The notes: generated from the letters alone by a model not told the origin. Positions 22,292 to 32,050 are shown, counted from the first letter of the stretch. The stretch is 64,000 nucleotides of DNA from Kribbella sp. CA-293567 (GCF_027627575.1 NZ_CP114065.1:3782001-3846000), one strand, 5' to 3'. Program-made: numbers and translations.

Positions 22292-23263
22292 GTGACGGCC
22301 GTCGACCCGCGTCCAGCCGCGACGACGTCGTACCCGGCGCCGCTCCCGATGGACCCATCCCCTGAGATGCCCGGTCCGTCGGTGCGCGACGTGGTGAAGG
22401 CGTACGTCGGACTGACCAAGCCGCGCATCATCGAGCTGCTGCTGATCACCACCGTGCCGGTGATGTTCCTGGCCGCCGGGGGAGTCCCCGGGCTGGGTGT
22501 CGTCGCCGCCACGCTGATCGGCGGCATCCTGGCCGCCGGCAGCGCGAACACGATCAACTGCGTGCTCGACCGCGACATCGACGAGCAGATGCGCCGCACC
22601 CGCCGTCGCCCGCTGCCCCGGCACGCGGTCAGCCCGCGCTCGGCGACCGCCTTCGGTGTCGTGCTGGGCGTCCTGGCGACGCTGGAGCTCGGCTTCTTCG
22701 TCAACTGGCTGTCCTCGCTGCTGGCGCTGGCGGCGAACGCGTTCTACGTCTTCGGCTACACGATGATCCTGAAGCGCCGGACCGTGCAGAACATCGTCTG
22801 GGGCGGGATCGCCGGCTGCTTCCCGACCCTGATCGGCTGGACCTCGGTCACCAACGAGCTGGCCTGGACCCCGCTGGTGCTGTTCGGCGTGGTGTTCTTC
22901 TGGACGCCGCCGCACACCTGGGCGCTGGCGATGCGCTACCGCGAGGACTACGCCTCGGTCGACGTCCCGATGCTGCCCGTGGTCGCGACCCCGGTCCAGA
23001 CCGCCCGGCAGATCCTGGCGTACTCGATCGTCATGGTGATCACCTCGCTCGCACTCTGGCCGGTCGGCAACACCGGCTGGGTCTACCCGCTGGCCGCGGT
23101 GATCCTGGGCGTCGTCTTCCTCCGCGAAGCCTTCGGCCTGCTGGCCCGAGCCAACACCGGCGCCGACGGCCCGGCCCTGCGGCCGATGCGGTTGTTCCAC
23201 TTCTCGAACATCTATCTGGCGCTGCTGTTCATCGCTGCTGCTATCGATCCGCTGCTCAGGTAG
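22292..23263 (+). CDS. ctaB: Protohaem IX farnesyltransferase (haem o synthase)
   Basis: A membrane prenyltransferase that converts haem b to haem o for cytochrome oxidase. It has 323 residues. Seen: multiple hydrophobic helices, the first Asp-rich motif in [20 protein letters not shown], the second acidic site near [16 protein letters not shown], and [18 protein letters not shown] at the N-terminus. A cytosolic leader of about 30 Pro-rich residues precedes the first helix. I favour the GTG at 22292, with GAGG 5 nt upstream; 22286 is an alternative. It pairs functionally with ctaA, 470 bp away on the other strand. Confidence 0.95.
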   Translation: MTAVDPRPAATTSYPAPLPMDPSPEMPGPSVRDVVKAYVGLTKPRIIELLLITTVPVMFLAAGGVPGLGVVAATLIGGILAAGSANTINCVLDRDIDEQMRRTRRRPLPRHAVSPRSATAFGVVLGVLATLELGFFVNWLSSLLALAANAFYVFGYTMILKRRTVQNIVWGGIAGCFPTLIGWTSVTNELAWTPLVLFGVVFFWTPPHTWALAMRYREDYASVDVPMLPVVATPVQTARQILAYSIVMVITSLALWPVGNTGWVYPLAAVILGVVFLREAFGLLARANTGADGPALRPMRLFHFSNIYLALLFIAAAIDPLLR

Positions 23264-23322
23264 CCCGCCCACGTCGCGCCTCCTCCGTCGGCGCTCTACC
23301 CCCGCCCGCCCTTGGGGTTGCC

Positions 23323-23481
23323 GCTCCTGCGTCGCGGTGGGTGGGTGCGGGGCAAGGTGCGACTGTTAGGTGGCGCGCGGGGCGGTGGGCTCGTCGCTCC
23401 TGCGTCGCGCCTCGTTGCGGGTTTCGCCGCTCCTGCGTCGCGCCTCGGAGCGGAGTCCGGTCACTCCTGCGTCGCGTCTCG
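23323..23481. repeat. Short direct repeats in the ctaB-ctaA gap (23264-23733)
   Basis: The 19-mer GCTCCTGCGTCGCGCCTCG occurs at 23396-23414 and 23429-23447. A two-mismatch copy is at 23463-23481, so the period is 33-34 bp. The first 14 bases also occur at 23323-23336. The rest of the 470-bp gap is GC-rich and shows no clear gene; open frames here encode only Arg/Pro-rich text that includes the repeat. This is not a CRISPR: the unit and spacers are too short. Confidence 0.7.
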
Positions 23482-23733
23482 GTGTGGGGTAGTCCATGCA
23501 GGCACAAGTGCTTGAGCCTCATGCTCCGACACTCCGCAACGCGGTTGTCTGCGGTGATTGCTTCTTGCAGTTGTGCTCGCGGCTTCCGTGTCCGCATCTG
23601 GTTGCAGGCTTGACGTTCCAGGCAGCCACTCCGGCTTTCTCAACCGCCACTGAGCCAGCCCGTCCACCGCGACCACCGCCGCGTCGACGCCAAGCGGCGA
23701 CCGAGGAGGCGCGAGGCGGGCCGTAGTACCGGA

Positions 23734-24666
23734 TCAGGTAGCCGGCGTACCGCGTTCGCCGTACACCGCGGTCACCAGCGCGATCAGCAGGGCGGCGAAG
23801 AACATGTGGATCAGCACCAGCACCCACGGCAGGCCGGTGAAGAACTGCGTGAAGCCGACCACACCCTGCAGCAGTTCGGCGGCCAGCAGCCAGGCGGCGA
23901 GTTTGCGGAGGGTGCGGGAGGTGGCCGTGACGCGAGTGGCGATGACCAGCGCGACAGTGACGCCCAGCAAGGCGAACACGACGTCAGCATGCAACTGGCT
24001 GATCACGGTCTCGTTCAGGCCGTTGCGGCCGGTTTCGGGGTCGCCGGAGTGCGGGCCGGCGCCGGTGACAAGGGTGCCTAGGGCAACGGCCAGCCAGACT
24101 GCCACCACCGAAGCGGTCGCGAGCGCGCGGACCACCGGGGGAGTGTGTGGATAGGGGCTGGTGCGAGATCGCCTCATCATCGCGACTGTCAACGCGATGA
24201 TGAGGCACGAGACCAGGAAGTGCGTGGCGACGATCCAGGGGTTCAACCCGGTCAGCACGCTCACCCCGCCGATACCGGCCTGCAGGGGAACTCCGAGGGC
24301 CGCCGCGGTCGCCAGTCGGCGCAGGTCCGTACGGCGGGGCCGGTAGCGCATCACGACGAGCCAGGTGCAGATCGCGACCGCCGCTACGACGAACCCGAGG
24401 AGCCGGTTGCCGAACTCGATGGCGCCGTGGATTCCCAGCTCGCCGTGCGGGACATACGACTCGTCCGTGCACTGCGGCCAGGTGGGGCAGCCCAATCCCG
24501 ACCCGGTGAGCCGCACCAGCCCGCCGGTCACCACGATGCCGATGTTGACGACGACAGAGGCCCAGCCCCAGCGTCGTACGACGTCCAGGCTCGGCTCTGG
24601 CACCAGTCGCCAGAATCCGGTGACGGGCTCAGTGGGGTGGGTGGGGGCTTCCGTAGTCACCGGCAC
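23734..24666 (-). CDS. ctaA: Haem A synthase (CtaA/Cox15)
   Basis: A membrane monooxygenase-like enzyme that oxidises haem o to haem a. It has 310 residues with about eight transmembrane helices. Seen: VTGGLVRLTGSGLGCPTWPQ and CTDESYVP, the conserved Cys-containing loop, then IHGAIEFGNRLLGFVV (haem-ligating His and Asn-Arg), a third His-bearing helix IVATHFLVSCLIIALTVAMM, and NETVISQLHADVVFALLGV. The start is a GTG at 24666; another GTG 6 nt downstream is possible. It is next to an ABC-2 exporter, as in many actinobacterial ctaB-ctaA-ABC-sufR neighbourhoods. Confidence 0.93.
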   Translation of the reverse strand: MPVTTEAPTHPTEPVTGFWRLVPEPSLDVVRRWGWASVVVNIGIVVTGGLVRLTGSGLGCPTWPQCTDESYVPHGELGIHGAIEFGNRLLGFVVAAVAICTWLVVMRYRPRRTDLRRLATAAALGVPLQAGIGGVSVLTGLNPWIVATHFLVSCLIIALTVAMMRRSRTSPYPHTPPVVRALATASVVAVWLAVALGTLVTGAGPHSGDPETGRNGLNETVISQLHADVVFALLGVTVALVIATRVTATSRTLRKLAAWLLAAELLQGVVGFTQFFTGLPWVLVLIHMFFAALLIALVTAVYGERGTPAT

Positions 24667-24685
24667 ACTCTAGAGAAGTCGCTGC

Positions 24686-25480
24686 TCAATCCCATCGGAA
24701 GGTCCTTGACACCAGGTAGCCCAGCACTGCTGCCCACAACGCCAGGGAGAGTGCGGCGGCCCACGGTACGACGCCTTCCAGGGTGGCGTTCGCCAGCCCG
24801 TTGGCGAGGGCGGCGCTCGGCAGGAGCCGTACTACGCCTTGCATGCCCTCCGGATACTCCTCGACAGGCGTCATGATCGCGCCGCCCACCAACAGCAGCA
24901 GGTAGAGCAGGTTCGCGGCGGCCAGCGTCGCTTCGGCGCGCAGTACTCCGGCCATCAGCAGCCCGAGCGAAGCGAAGGCCGCAGTGCCACACAGCACCAT
25001 CAGCAGTACGCCGAAAGCGGCTGCAACTCCACCGACCGGCTTCCAGCCCAAGGCGAAGCCGGCCGCGATCAGTACGGCCAGCTGGACCACCTGGATCGCC
25101 AGGACCGAGCCGATCTTCCCGGCCAGCAGACCGGTCCGGGACAGGGGAGAGGCGCCGAGTCGTTTGATGACGCCGTACCGGCGTTCGAAGCCAGTCGCGA
25201 TGGCCAGTGAGGTAAAGGACGTCGACAGCACGGCCAGAGCAAGCACCCGCGGTACTGCGAGATCCACGGTCGGGCCATTGCCGAGCGGCAGCCGATCGCC
25301 CAGCCCAGTGCCACCCAGGAGCAGCAGCAGGCCCAGCGGGATCACCAGAGCGAGCAGTAGCTGCTCCCCGTTGCGCAGCAGGAGCCGGAACTCCATCACT
25401 GCGTGCGAGTAGACCTTGCGGGGCCAAGAAGCCGAACCTGGGCGCGGTACGTAGGTAGTGGTCACTTGGTCCGTACTCAC
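24686..25480 (-). CDS. ABC-2 type transporter permease
   Basis: Membrane subunit of an exporter, 264 residues. Seen: about six hydrophobic segments (for example LLLALVIPLGLLLLLGG, VQLAVLIAAGFALGW, ANLLYLLLLVGGAIM), an N-terminal cytosolic stretch, and the ABC-2 motif before the last helix (EYPEGMQGVVRLLPSAALAN). It overlaps the ATPase gene by 4 nt and is translated after it. The substrate is unknown. The recurring position beside ctaA and sufR suggests a link to haem or redox homeostasis, which is inference. Confidence 0.88.
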   Translation of the reverse strand: MSTDQVTTTYVPRPGSASWPRKVYSHAVMEFRLLLRNGEQLLLALVIPLGLLLLLGGTGLGDRLPLGNGPTVDLAVPRVLALAVLSTSFTSLAIATGFERRYGVIKRLGASPLSRTGLLAGKIGSVLAIQVVQLAVLIAAGFALGWKPVGGVAAAFGVLLMVLCGTAAFASLGLLMAGVLRAEATLAAANLLYLLLLVGGAIMTPVEEYPEGMQGVVRLLPSAALANGLANATLEGVVPWAAALSLALWAAVLGYLVSRTFRWD

Positions 25481-26193
25481 TTACTCTCCCGAGCCGTCAG
25501 CGCCAGGTAGACATCTTCGAGCGACTTGGCGCCGTGCTCGGTCAGTACGTCGGGACTGCCGGAGGCGATCACCTTGCCGGCCGACACCACGTGCACCTGG
25601 TCGGACAGTTGCTCTGCCTCGTCCATCGCGTGGGTGGTCAGCACGACCGTCACGCCGTCGTCGCGCAGGTCCCGGATCAGCTGCCAGATCTCCCGGCGGC
25701 CGTGCGGGTCCAGGCCGGTGGTCGGCTCGTCCAGGAACACGATCTCCGGCCGCCCGACGATCGCCATCGCCAGCGACAGCCGCTGCTTCTGGCCGCCCGA
25801 CAGTCGCCGGTACGGCGTACGCCCGCACGTCCCGAGGTCCAGCCGCTCGATCAGCCCCGGCAGGTCCAGGGGATGGGCGTGCAGCGAGGCGACGTACCGG
25901 AGCATCTCCAGCGCGCGGACGCCCGACCAGGCGCCACCCTCCTGCAGCATGACCCCGATCCGGGGCATCAGCTCGTCGTGGTCGGCGATCGGGTCGAGCC
26001 CGAGCACCCGGACCGTACCCGAGTCGGGCCGGCGGAAGCCCTCACAGCTCTCCACCGTGGTCGTCTTGCCGGCTCCGTTGGGGCCGAGCACGGACGTCAC
26101 TGTTCCGCCGGTTACGGTGAGACTGAGCCCGTCCACAGCGGCCTTCTCGCCGTACCGGACGACGAGGTTGTCGATCTCCACCGCGACTGGCAC
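25477..26193 (-). CDS. ABC transporter ATP-binding protein
   Basis: Energising subunit of the adjacent permease, 238 residues. Seen: Walker A LGPNGAGKTTTVES, Q-loop IGVMLQEGG, signature RLSGGQKQRLSLA, Walker [16 protein letters not shown] and H-loop VVLTTHAMDEAEQLSD. It is of the drug/polysaccharide-exporter (DrrA-like) class. It starts with a GTG and is divergent from sufR, with 137 bp between the two starts. Confidence 0.93.
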   Translation of the reverse strand: MPVAVEIDNLVVRYGEKAAVDGLSLTVTGGTVTSVLGPNGAGKTTTVESCEGFRRPDSGTVRVLGLDPIADHDELMPRIGVMLQEGGAWSGVRALEMLRYVASLHAHPLDLPGLIERLDLGTCGRTPYRRLSGGQKQRLSLAMAIVGRPEIVFLDEPTTGLDPHGRREIWQLIRDLRDDGVTVVLTTHAMDEAEQLSDQVHVVSAGKVIASGSPDVLTEHGAKSLEDVYLALTARESK

Positions 26194-26295
26194 ATGTGCA
26201 GGGTAGTCAACGCCCCGACGTGACGCTGCTCACGGTCACCCTCCAAGCGCCGCCGCGCCCGCCTGGGAGCTGCGAACCGGTTAGGGCAGCCTTAT

Positions 26296-26334
26296 TTGAA
26301 GGGCTCCGGCAATTAGGTGACACTGATGTTGTGA
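26296..26334 (+). promoter_or_regulatory. sufR promoter and candidate SufR operator, probably leaderless
   Basis: TTGAAG (-35, 26296-26301), a 17-bp spacer and GACACT (-10, 26319-26324) place the start of transcription at about the GTG of sufR (26331). There is no Shine-Dalgarno sequence. ACACT-N5-TGTGA lies at 26320-26334, overlapping the -10 and the start codon. It matches the element I recall for mycobacterial SufR. TTAGGGCAGCCTTA just upstream (26281-26294) is a partial match to a DtxR/IdeR iron box. Both operator assignments are by eye. Confidence 0.6.
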
Positions 26335-27059
26335 AAACTCCCGCACAGCTCGGTACGGCGCCCTCGGGCACCGCTGTCGCGCGGGACGAGTCCACCCGGG
26401 ACCGGGTCGCCCGCTCGATCCTGACCAACGGGCCGTCCAGCGCCGCGGTGCTGGCCGAGCGACTCGCGCTGACCCCGGCGGCGGTCCGCCGGCACCTCGA
26501 CCACCTGCTCGAAGCGGGCCTGGTCGAGAGCCGTGAGGAGCGTGTCTACGGTCCCCGTGGCCGGGGCCGCCCCGCCAAGGTCTTCGTGCTGACCGACACC
26601 GGCCGGCACGACTTCCACCAGGCCTACGACGACCTGGCCGCGACCGCCCTCCGCTTCATCGCGGAGTCCGGTGGCGACGAGGCCGTCGTGGAGTTCGCCC
26701 GGCGACGGGTGGCCGAGGTGGAGGACCGGTACCGCGAGTTGCTGGCCGCGGTGCCCGAGGGGGAGAAGGCGCAGACCCTGGCCAACGCCCTCAGCGCGGA
26801 CGGTTACGCCGCGTCCACCCAGCAAGCCGGTGCCGGCGAGCAGCTGTGCCAGCACCACTGCCCGGTCGCGCACGTGGCCGAGCAGTTCCCCCAGCTGTGC
26901 GAGGCCGAGACCGAGGTGTTCTCCCGGCTTCTCGGCCGTCACGTGCAGCGGCTGGCCACCATCGCCCACGGCGACGGTGTCTGTACCACTCACATCCCCG
27001 GTGCCCCGGTGCCGGTTTCTCCTGTTTCCGACAGCGAATCTGCGAGGACTGCAAGATGA
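26331..27059 (+). CDS. sufR: SufR, iron-sulfur-sensing repressor of the suf operon
   Basis: A winged-helix regulator of 242 residues that, in Mycobacterium and Streptomyces, binds a [4Fe-4S] cluster and represses suf while clusters are abundant. Seen: a helix-turn-helix (residues about 25-75; [20 protein letters not shown]) followed by a wing with [10 protein letters not shown]. The C-terminal Cys set is C173, C177, C190 and C218, within [19 protein letters not shown] and HGDGVCTT. The GTG at 26331 was chosen because homologues begin here; upstream frame is Pro/Arg-rich noise. It overlaps sufB by 4 nt (ATGA). An operator over its own start codon would give autoregulation. Confidence 0.93.
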   Translation: MKTPAQLGTAPSGTAVARDESTRDRVARSILTNGPSSAAVLAERLALTPAAVRRHLDHLLEAGLVESREERVYGPRGRGRPAKVFVLTDTGRHDFHQAYDDLAATALRFIAESGGDEAVVEFARRRVAEVEDRYRELLAAVPEGEKAQTLANALSADGYAASTQQAGAGEQLCQHHCPVAHVAEQFPQLCEAETEVFSRLLGRHVQRLATIAHGDGVCTTHIPGAPVPVSPVSDSESARTAR

Positions 27060-28468
27060 CGCAAACCGCTCACCCCGAGCTCGACGGGCTCGGCACGTAC
27101 AAGTTCGGCTGGTCCGACAGTGACGCTGCCGGCTCGATCGCCAAGCGTGGCCTCAGCACCGACGTGGTGCGCGGCATCTCCACGCTGAAGAACGAGCCGG
27201 AGTGGATGCTGGACCTGCGGATGAAGGGCCTGAAGCTCTTCGACCGCAAGCCGATGCCGTCGTGGGGTGCCGACCTGTCCGGCATCGACTTCGACAACAT
27301 CAAGTACTTCGTCCGCTCCACCGAGAAGCAGGCGACCAGCTGGGAAGAACTGCCCGAGGACATCAAGAACACCTACGACCGGCTCGGCATCCCGGAGGCG
27401 GAGAAGCAGCGCCTGGTCGCCGGCGTCGCCGCGCAGTACGAGTCCGAGGTCGTCTACCACCAGATCCGCGAGGACCTGGAGGAGCAGGGCGTCATCTTCG
27501 TCGACACCGACACCGGCCTGCGCGAGTACCCGGAGCTGTTCCAGGAGTACTTCGGCTCCGTCATCCCGGTCGGCGACAACAAGTTCGCCGCGCTGAACAC
27601 GGCGGTCTGGTCCGGCGGCTCGTTCATCTACGTGCCCAAGGGCGTCAAGGTGGACATCCCGCTGCAGGCCTACTTCCGGATCAACACCGAGAACATGGGC
27701 CAGTTCGAGCGGACCCTGATCATCGTCGACGAGGACGCCTACGTCCACTACGTCGAGGGCTGCACCGCGCCGATCTACAAGTCGGACTCGCTGCACTCCG
27801 CCGTGGTCGAGATCATCGTGAAGAAGGGCGCCCGTTGCCGCTACACGACGATCCAGAACTGGTCGAACAACGTCTACAACCTGGTCACCAAGCGCGCCAC
27901 CTGTGAGGCCGGCGCGACGATGGAGTGGATCGACGGCAACATCGGCTCCAAGGTGACGATGAAGTACCCGGCCGTCTACCTGATGGGTGAGCACGCCAAG
28001 GGCGAGACCCTGTCGGTCGCGTTCGCGGGCGAGGGCCAGCACCAGGACGCCGGCTCCAAGATGGTGCACAACGCGCCGTACACGTCGAGCTCGATCGTCT
28101 CGAAGTCGGTGGCCCGCGGTGGCGGCCGGACCTCGTACCGCGGTCTGGTCGAGGTCGCGCCGGGCGCGCACCACAGCAAGTCCACGGTGCGCTGTGACGC
28201 GCTGCTGGTCGACACCATCAGCCGCTCCGACACCTACCCGTACGTCGACGTCCGCGAGGACGACGTCGCGATGGGGCACGAGGCGACCGTCTCCAAGGTC
28301 AGCGACGACCAGCTCTTCTACCTGATGAGCCGCGGGATGGCCGAGGACGAGGCGATGGCGATGATCGTCCGCGGCTTCATCGAGCCGATCGCCCGCGAGC
28401 TCCCGATGGAGTACGCGCTGGAACTGAACCGACTGATCGAGCTGCAGATGGAAGGGGCCGTCGGCTGA
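27056..28468 (+). CDS. sufB: SufB, Fe-S cluster scaffold subunit
   Basis: Core of the SufBC2D complex on which clusters are built. It has 470 residues. Seen: the N-terminal [18 protein letters not shown], the right-handed beta-helix region with [20 protein letters not shown] and [20 protein letters not shown], and C-terminal [19 protein letters not shown]. There is no intein, unlike the SufB of M. tuberculosis: the sequence across the usual insertion region (VEGCTAP to NAPYTSSS) is continuous. It starts at the ATG overlapping the sufR stop and is followed by sufD with a 1-nt overlap. Confidence 0.97.
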   Translation: MTQTAHPELDGLGTYKFGWSDSDAAGSIAKRGLSTDVVRGISTLKNEPEWMLDLRMKGLKLFDRKPMPSWGADLSGIDFDNIKYFVRSTEKQATSWEELPEDIKNTYDRLGIPEAEKQRLVAGVAAQYESEVVYHQIREDLEEQGVIFVDTDTGLREYPELFQEYFGSVIPVGDNKFAALNTAVWSGGSFIYVPKGVKVDIPLQAYFRINTENMGQFERTLIIVDEDAYVHYVEGCTAPIYKSDSLHSAVVEIIVKKGARCRYTTIQNWSNNVYNLVTKRATCEAGATMEWIDGNIGSKVTMKYPAVYLMGEHAKGETLSVAFAGEGQHQDAGSKMVHNAPYTSSSIVSKSVARGGGRTSYRGLVEVAPGAHHSKSTVRCDALLVDTISRSDTYPYVDVREDDVAMGHEATVSKVSDDQLFYLMSRGMAEDEAMAMIVRGFIEPIARELPMEYALELNRLIELQMEGAVG

Positions 28469-29658
28469 TGTCAGCCACCGAAACCCTGGTCGCCACCGGC
28501 AACCAGGCGCACTCCCACGGGCCGGGCTCCCCGGTGCCGTTGCAGGCCCGGAGCGAGCGGACCACGTCGTACGACGTGGCCGACTTCCCGGTGCCGAACG
28601 GCCGTGAAGAGGAGTGGCGCTTCACCCCGATCAAGGCCCTCAAGGCGCTGTTCGCCGACGAGGCCGGTACCGAGACCCCGAAGATCGACGCGCGCGGCCC
28701 CGAAGGCGTCGTGATCGAGAGCCTCGCCGCCGACGCGGTCAAGGCGCTCACCCCGCAGGACCGGATCGCGGCCGTCGCCTGGGCGCACGCCGACGGCGCG
28801 ACCGCCGTCCGGATCCCGGTCGAGGCCGAGCTGTCCGAGCCGGTGCACGTGAACGTCGCGAGCCTGGGCGGCCGTGGCTACGGTCACCTGGTGATCGAGG
28901 CCGGCCGGCACAGCCGGGCGACCGTGATCATCGACCACACCGGCAGCGGCGAGTACGGCGCCAACGTCGAGATCGTCGTCGGTGACGGCGCCGACCTGCG
29001 GGTCGTCTCGATCCAGCAGGGCGACTCCGAGTCGGTCCACGTCGGCCAGCACGACGCCGTGGTCGGCCGCGACGCCAAGCTCAGCCACGTCGCCGTCACC
29101 CTCGGCGGCAAGATCGTCCGGCTCTCCACCAACGTCCGGTACGCCGGTCCCGGTGGCGACGCCGAACTGCTCGGGGTGTACTTCGCCGAGTCCGGTCAGC
29201 ACCACGAGAACCGGCTCTTCGTCGACCACGAGGCGATCAACTGCAAGAGCAACGTGCTCTACAAGGGCGCGCTCGCCGGTGACGACGCCCGCTCGGTCTG
29301 GATCGGCGACGTGCTGATCCGCGCGGCGGCCGAGGGCACCAACACCTACGAGCTCAACCGCAACCTGGTGCTCACCGACGGCGCCCGCGCCGACTCGGTG
29401 CCGAACCTGGAGATCGAGACCGGCGAGATCGAAGGAGCCGGCCACGCGTCGGCGACCGGCCGGTTCGACGACGAGCAGCTGTTCTACCTGCAGGCCCGCG
29501 GCATCCCCGAGGACGTGGCCCGGCGACTGGTGGTGTCCGGCTTCTTCAACGACATCATCGGCCGGATCGGCGTCACCGAGGTGGTCGAGCACCTGCACGA
29601 GGCGATCGAGCAGAAGCTGGCCCGGACGGCCGAGCTGAGCGCGGCGGCCAAGGCCTGA
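28468..29658 (+). CDS. sufD: SufD, Fe-S cluster assembly subunit
   Basis: Structural partner of SufB in SufBC2D, 396 residues. Seen: the N-terminal FPVPNGREEEWRFTPIKAL, the beta-helix HHENRLFVDHEAINCKSNVL region with KGALAGDDARSVWIGDVL, and C-terminal PNLEIETGEIEGAGHASATG followed by LFYLQARGIPEDVARRLVV. This C-terminal part is shared with SufB. The start overlaps the sufB stop; the next gene begins 3 nt after its stop. Confidence 0.96.
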   Translation: MSATETLVATGNQAHSHGPGSPVPLQARSERTTSYDVADFPVPNGREEEWRFTPIKALKALFADEAGTETPKIDARGPEGVVIESLAADAVKALTPQDRIAAVAWAHADGATAVRIPVEAELSEPVHVNVASLGGRGYGHLVIEAGRHSRATVIIDHTGSGEYGANVEIVVGDGADLRVVSIQQGDSESVHVGQHDAVVGRDAKLSHVAVTLGGKIVRLSTNVRYAGPGGDAELLGVYFAESGQHHENRLFVDHEAINCKSNVLYKGALAGDDARSVWIGDVLIRAAAEGTNTYELNRNLVLTDGARADSVPNLEIETGEIEGAGHASATGRFDDEQLFYLQARGIPEDVARRLVVSGFFNDIIGRIGVTEVVEHLHEAIEQKLARTAELSAAAKA

Positions 29659-29660
29659 TC

Positions 29661-29996
29661 ATGAGTGACTCGTTCGAACGCGCCTGCGCCGTCGCCGACC
29701 TCTCCGACGAAGGAGTCTTCGCGGCCGAGGTGGGCGGCGTCGAGGTGGCGGTCGTGAAGAGCGAAGGCCAGTACTTCGCGATTCGCGACGAGTGCTCGCA
29801 CGCGCAGATCCAGCTGTCCGAAGGTGATGTCGGCAACTGCGAGATCGAGTGCTGGCTGCACGGTTCGCGCTTCAGTCTGAAGACCGGCGAGCCGCTCAGC
29901 CTGCCGGCCTACGACCCGGTGCCGGTCTACCCGGTCCGCGTCGACGGCGACGATCTGCTGGTCGACGTCAAAAACCCCTTGAACAGCGCCAGTTAA
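29661..29996 (+). CDS. Rieske-type ferredoxin of the suf operon
   Basis: A small soluble [2Fe-2S] protein of 111 residues, similar to ferredoxin components of non-haem iron dioxygenases. Seen: ligands C45-x-H47 (ECSHAQIQL) and C64-x-x-H67 (ECWLHGSRF). There is no signal peptide. Its position between sufD and sufC is conserved in many Actinobacteria and suggests electron supply for cluster assembly; that role is inference. Start ATG at 29661, 3 nt after sufD. Confidence 0.93.
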   Translation: MSDSFERACAVADLSDEGVFAAEVGGVEVAVVKSEGQYFAIRDECSHAQIQLSEGDVGNCEIECWLHGSRFSLKTGEPLSLPAYDPVPVYPVRVDGDDLLVDVKNPLNSAS

Positions 29997-30032
29997 CAGC
30001 TTCCTAGTAAAGACGGAGATAGAAGAAACCTC

Positions 30033-30797
30033 ATGGCGACACTCGAGATCCGCGACCTGCACGTGTCGGTCGACACCGAGAACGGCCCGAAGGAGATCCT
30101 GCGCGGCGTCGACCTGACCATCGCCGGTGGTCAGACGCACGCGATCATGGGCCCGAACGGTTCCGGCAAGTCCACGCTGGCGTACTCGATCGCCGGCCAC
30201 CCGAAGTACAACGTCACCAGCGGCACCGTGACGCTGGACGGCGAGGACGTCCTGGAGATGGCCGTCGACGAGCGCGCCCGGGCCGGCCTGTTCCTGGCCA
30301 TGCAGTACCCGGTCGAGGTCCCCGGGGTGTCGGTGTCGAACTTCCTGCGCACCGCCAAGACCGCGATCGACGGCGAGGCACCGAAGCTGCGTACCTGGGT
30401 CAAGGACGTCAACAAGGCGCTCGCCGACCTGGACATGGACGCCGACTTCGGCACCCGGAACGTGAACGAGGGCTTCTCCGGTGGTGAGAAGAAGCGGCAC
30501 GAGATCGTCCAGCTGGAGCTGCTCGACCCGAAGATCGCGATCCTGGACGAGACCGACTCCGGCCTGGACATCGACGCGCTGAAGATCGTCTCCACCGGCG
30601 TCAACCGGTTCGCCGAGAAGGGTGACAAGGGTGTTCTGCTGATCACCCACTACACCCGGATCCTGCGCTACATCAAGCCGGACTTCGTGCACGTGTTCGT
30701 CGACGGCAAGGTCGCCGAAGAGGGCGGCCCGGAACTGGCCGACGAGCTGGAGGCCAACGGCTACGAGCGCTTCCTGAAGACAGGCGCCAAGGCATGA
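30033..30797 (+). CDS. sufC: SufC, Fe-S assembly ATPase
   Basis: ABC-type ATPase driving conformational change in SufBC2D, 254 residues. Seen: Walker A GPNGSGKST, signature NEGFSGGEKKRHEIVQLE, Walker B IAILDETDSGLDIDALKIV, and the H-loop GVLLITHYTRILRYIKPDFV. Start ATG with GGAGATAGAAG upstream. It overlaps sufS by 4 nt. Confidence 0.97.
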   Translation: MATLEIRDLHVSVDTENGPKEILRGVDLTIAGGQTHAIMGPNGSGKSTLAYSIAGHPKYNVTSGTVTLDGEDVLEMAVDERARAGLFLAMQYPVEVPGVSVSNFLRTAKTAIDGEAPKLRTWVKDVNKALADLDMDADFGTRNVNEGFSGGEKKRHEIVQLELLDPKIAILDETDSGLDIDALKIVSTGVNRFAEKGDKGVLLITHYTRILRYIKPDFVHVFVDGKVAEEGGPELADELEANGYERFLKTGAKA

Positions 30798-32050
30798 CGG
30801 ACGCCCGGACCTTCAGCAGTCCGCTGGACCTGAACTCGGTCCGGGCGGACTTCCCGATCCTCGCGCGGGAGCTGGCGAACGGCTTCCCGCTGATCTACCT
30901 CGACTCGGCGAACTCCTCGCAGAAGCCGGCCCAGGTGGTCAAGGCGATCGAGGAGCACTACCTGCTGCACAACGCCAACGTCGCCCGCGCCATGCACCAG
31001 CTCGGCGCGGAGGCGACGGCGGCGTACGAGGGCGGCCGGGACCAGGTCGCGGCCTTCATCGGCGCGGCCAACCGTGATGAGATCGTCTTCACCAAGAACG
31101 CCTCCGAGGCGCTCAACCTGGCCGCCTACAGCCTCGGGGCCGCGCTGAAGCCGGGGGACGAGGTGCTCATCAGCGAGATGGAGCACCACAGCAACATCGT
31201 CCCGTGGCAGCTGGCCTGCGAGCGGACCGGCGCGACGCTGAAGTGGTTCGGCGTCACCGACGAGGGCCGCCTCGACCTGAGCAACATCGAGGAACTGCTG
31301 ACCGAGCGCACCAAGGTGGTCTCGCTGACCTGGGTCTCGAACGCGCTCGGCACGATCAACCCGATCAGGGAGATCGCCGCGAAGGCCCACGCGGTCGGCG
31401 CGACGGTCGTGGTCGACGCCTCCCAGGCGGTGCCGCAGTTCCCGGTCGACGTCTCCACGCTGGGCGCGGACCTGCTGGCCTTCACCGGTCACAAGACCGT
31501 CGGCCCGACCGGCATCGGGGTGCTCTGGGGCCGCTACGACCTGCTCGCTCAGCTGCCGCCGTTCCTCGGCGGGGGCGAGATGATCGAGGTCGTCCGGATG
31601 ACCGGCTCGACCTACGCCCCGCCGCCGGCCCGGTTCGAGGCCGGTACGCCGCCGATCGCGCAGGCGGTCGGGCTCGGCGCGGCCCTGAACTACCTGGCCG
31701 GGATCGGGATGGACAAGGTGGCGGCCCACGAGCAGGCGATCACGGCGTACGCGCTGGAAGGCCTGCAGACCGTGCCGGGGCTGAAGATCCTCGGTCCGAC
31801 CGACAACGTCGACCGGGGTGGCGCGATCAGCTTCGAACTGGCCGGTGTGCACCCGCACGACATCTCCACCGTGCTGGACACCCGGGGTATCGCGGTCCGC
31901 GCCGGGCACCACTGCGCGCGCCCGGTGCACGAGCGGTTCGGAATGCAGTCGTCGACCAGAGCGTCTTTCTACCTGTACACGACGCCCGGCGAGATCGACG
32001 CGCTCGTCGACGGCCTCGGCTTCGTCCGTTCGTTCTTCAAGGTGGACTGA
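30794..32050 (+). CDS. sufS: SufS, group II cysteine desulfurase
   Basis: PLP enzyme releasing sulfur from cysteine for cluster synthesis, 418 residues. Seen: YLDSANSSQKPAQVV, EMEHHSNIVPWQ, the PLP Lys in AFTGHKTVGPTGIGVLWG, and the catalytic Cys in RAGHHCARPVHERFG. It overlaps sufC by 4 nt and lies 3 nt before sufU, its usual sulfur-accepting partner in Gram-positives. Confidence 0.97.
   Translation: MTDARTFSSPLDLNSVRADFPILARELANGFPLIYLDSANSSQKPAQVVKAIEEHYLLHNANVARAMHQLGAEATAAYEGGRDQVAAFIGAANRDEIVFTKNASEALNLAAYSLGAALKPGDEVLISEMEHHSNIVPWQLACERTGATLKWFGVTDEGRLDLSNIEELLTERTKVVSLTWVSNALGTINPIREIAAKAHAVGATVVVDASQAVPQFPVDVSTLGADLLAFTGHKTVGPTGIGVLWGRYDLLAQLPPFLGGGEMIEVVRMTGSTYAPPPARFEAGTPPIAQAVGLGAALNYLAGIGMDKVAAHEQAITAYALEGLQTVPGLKILGPTDNVDRGGAISFELAGVHPHDISTVLDTRGIAVRAGHHCARPVHERFGMQSSTRASFYLYTTPGEIDALVDGLGFVRSFFKVD

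Noticed and set aside
23323..23481. A CRISPR array
   Set aside because: The repeat is only 19 bp with 14-15 bp between most copies, copies diverge, and no cas genes are near.
26196..26330. A 45-residue upstream extension of SufR
   Set aside because: The extra sequence is unlike SufR, overlaps the promoter elements and has no ribosome site.
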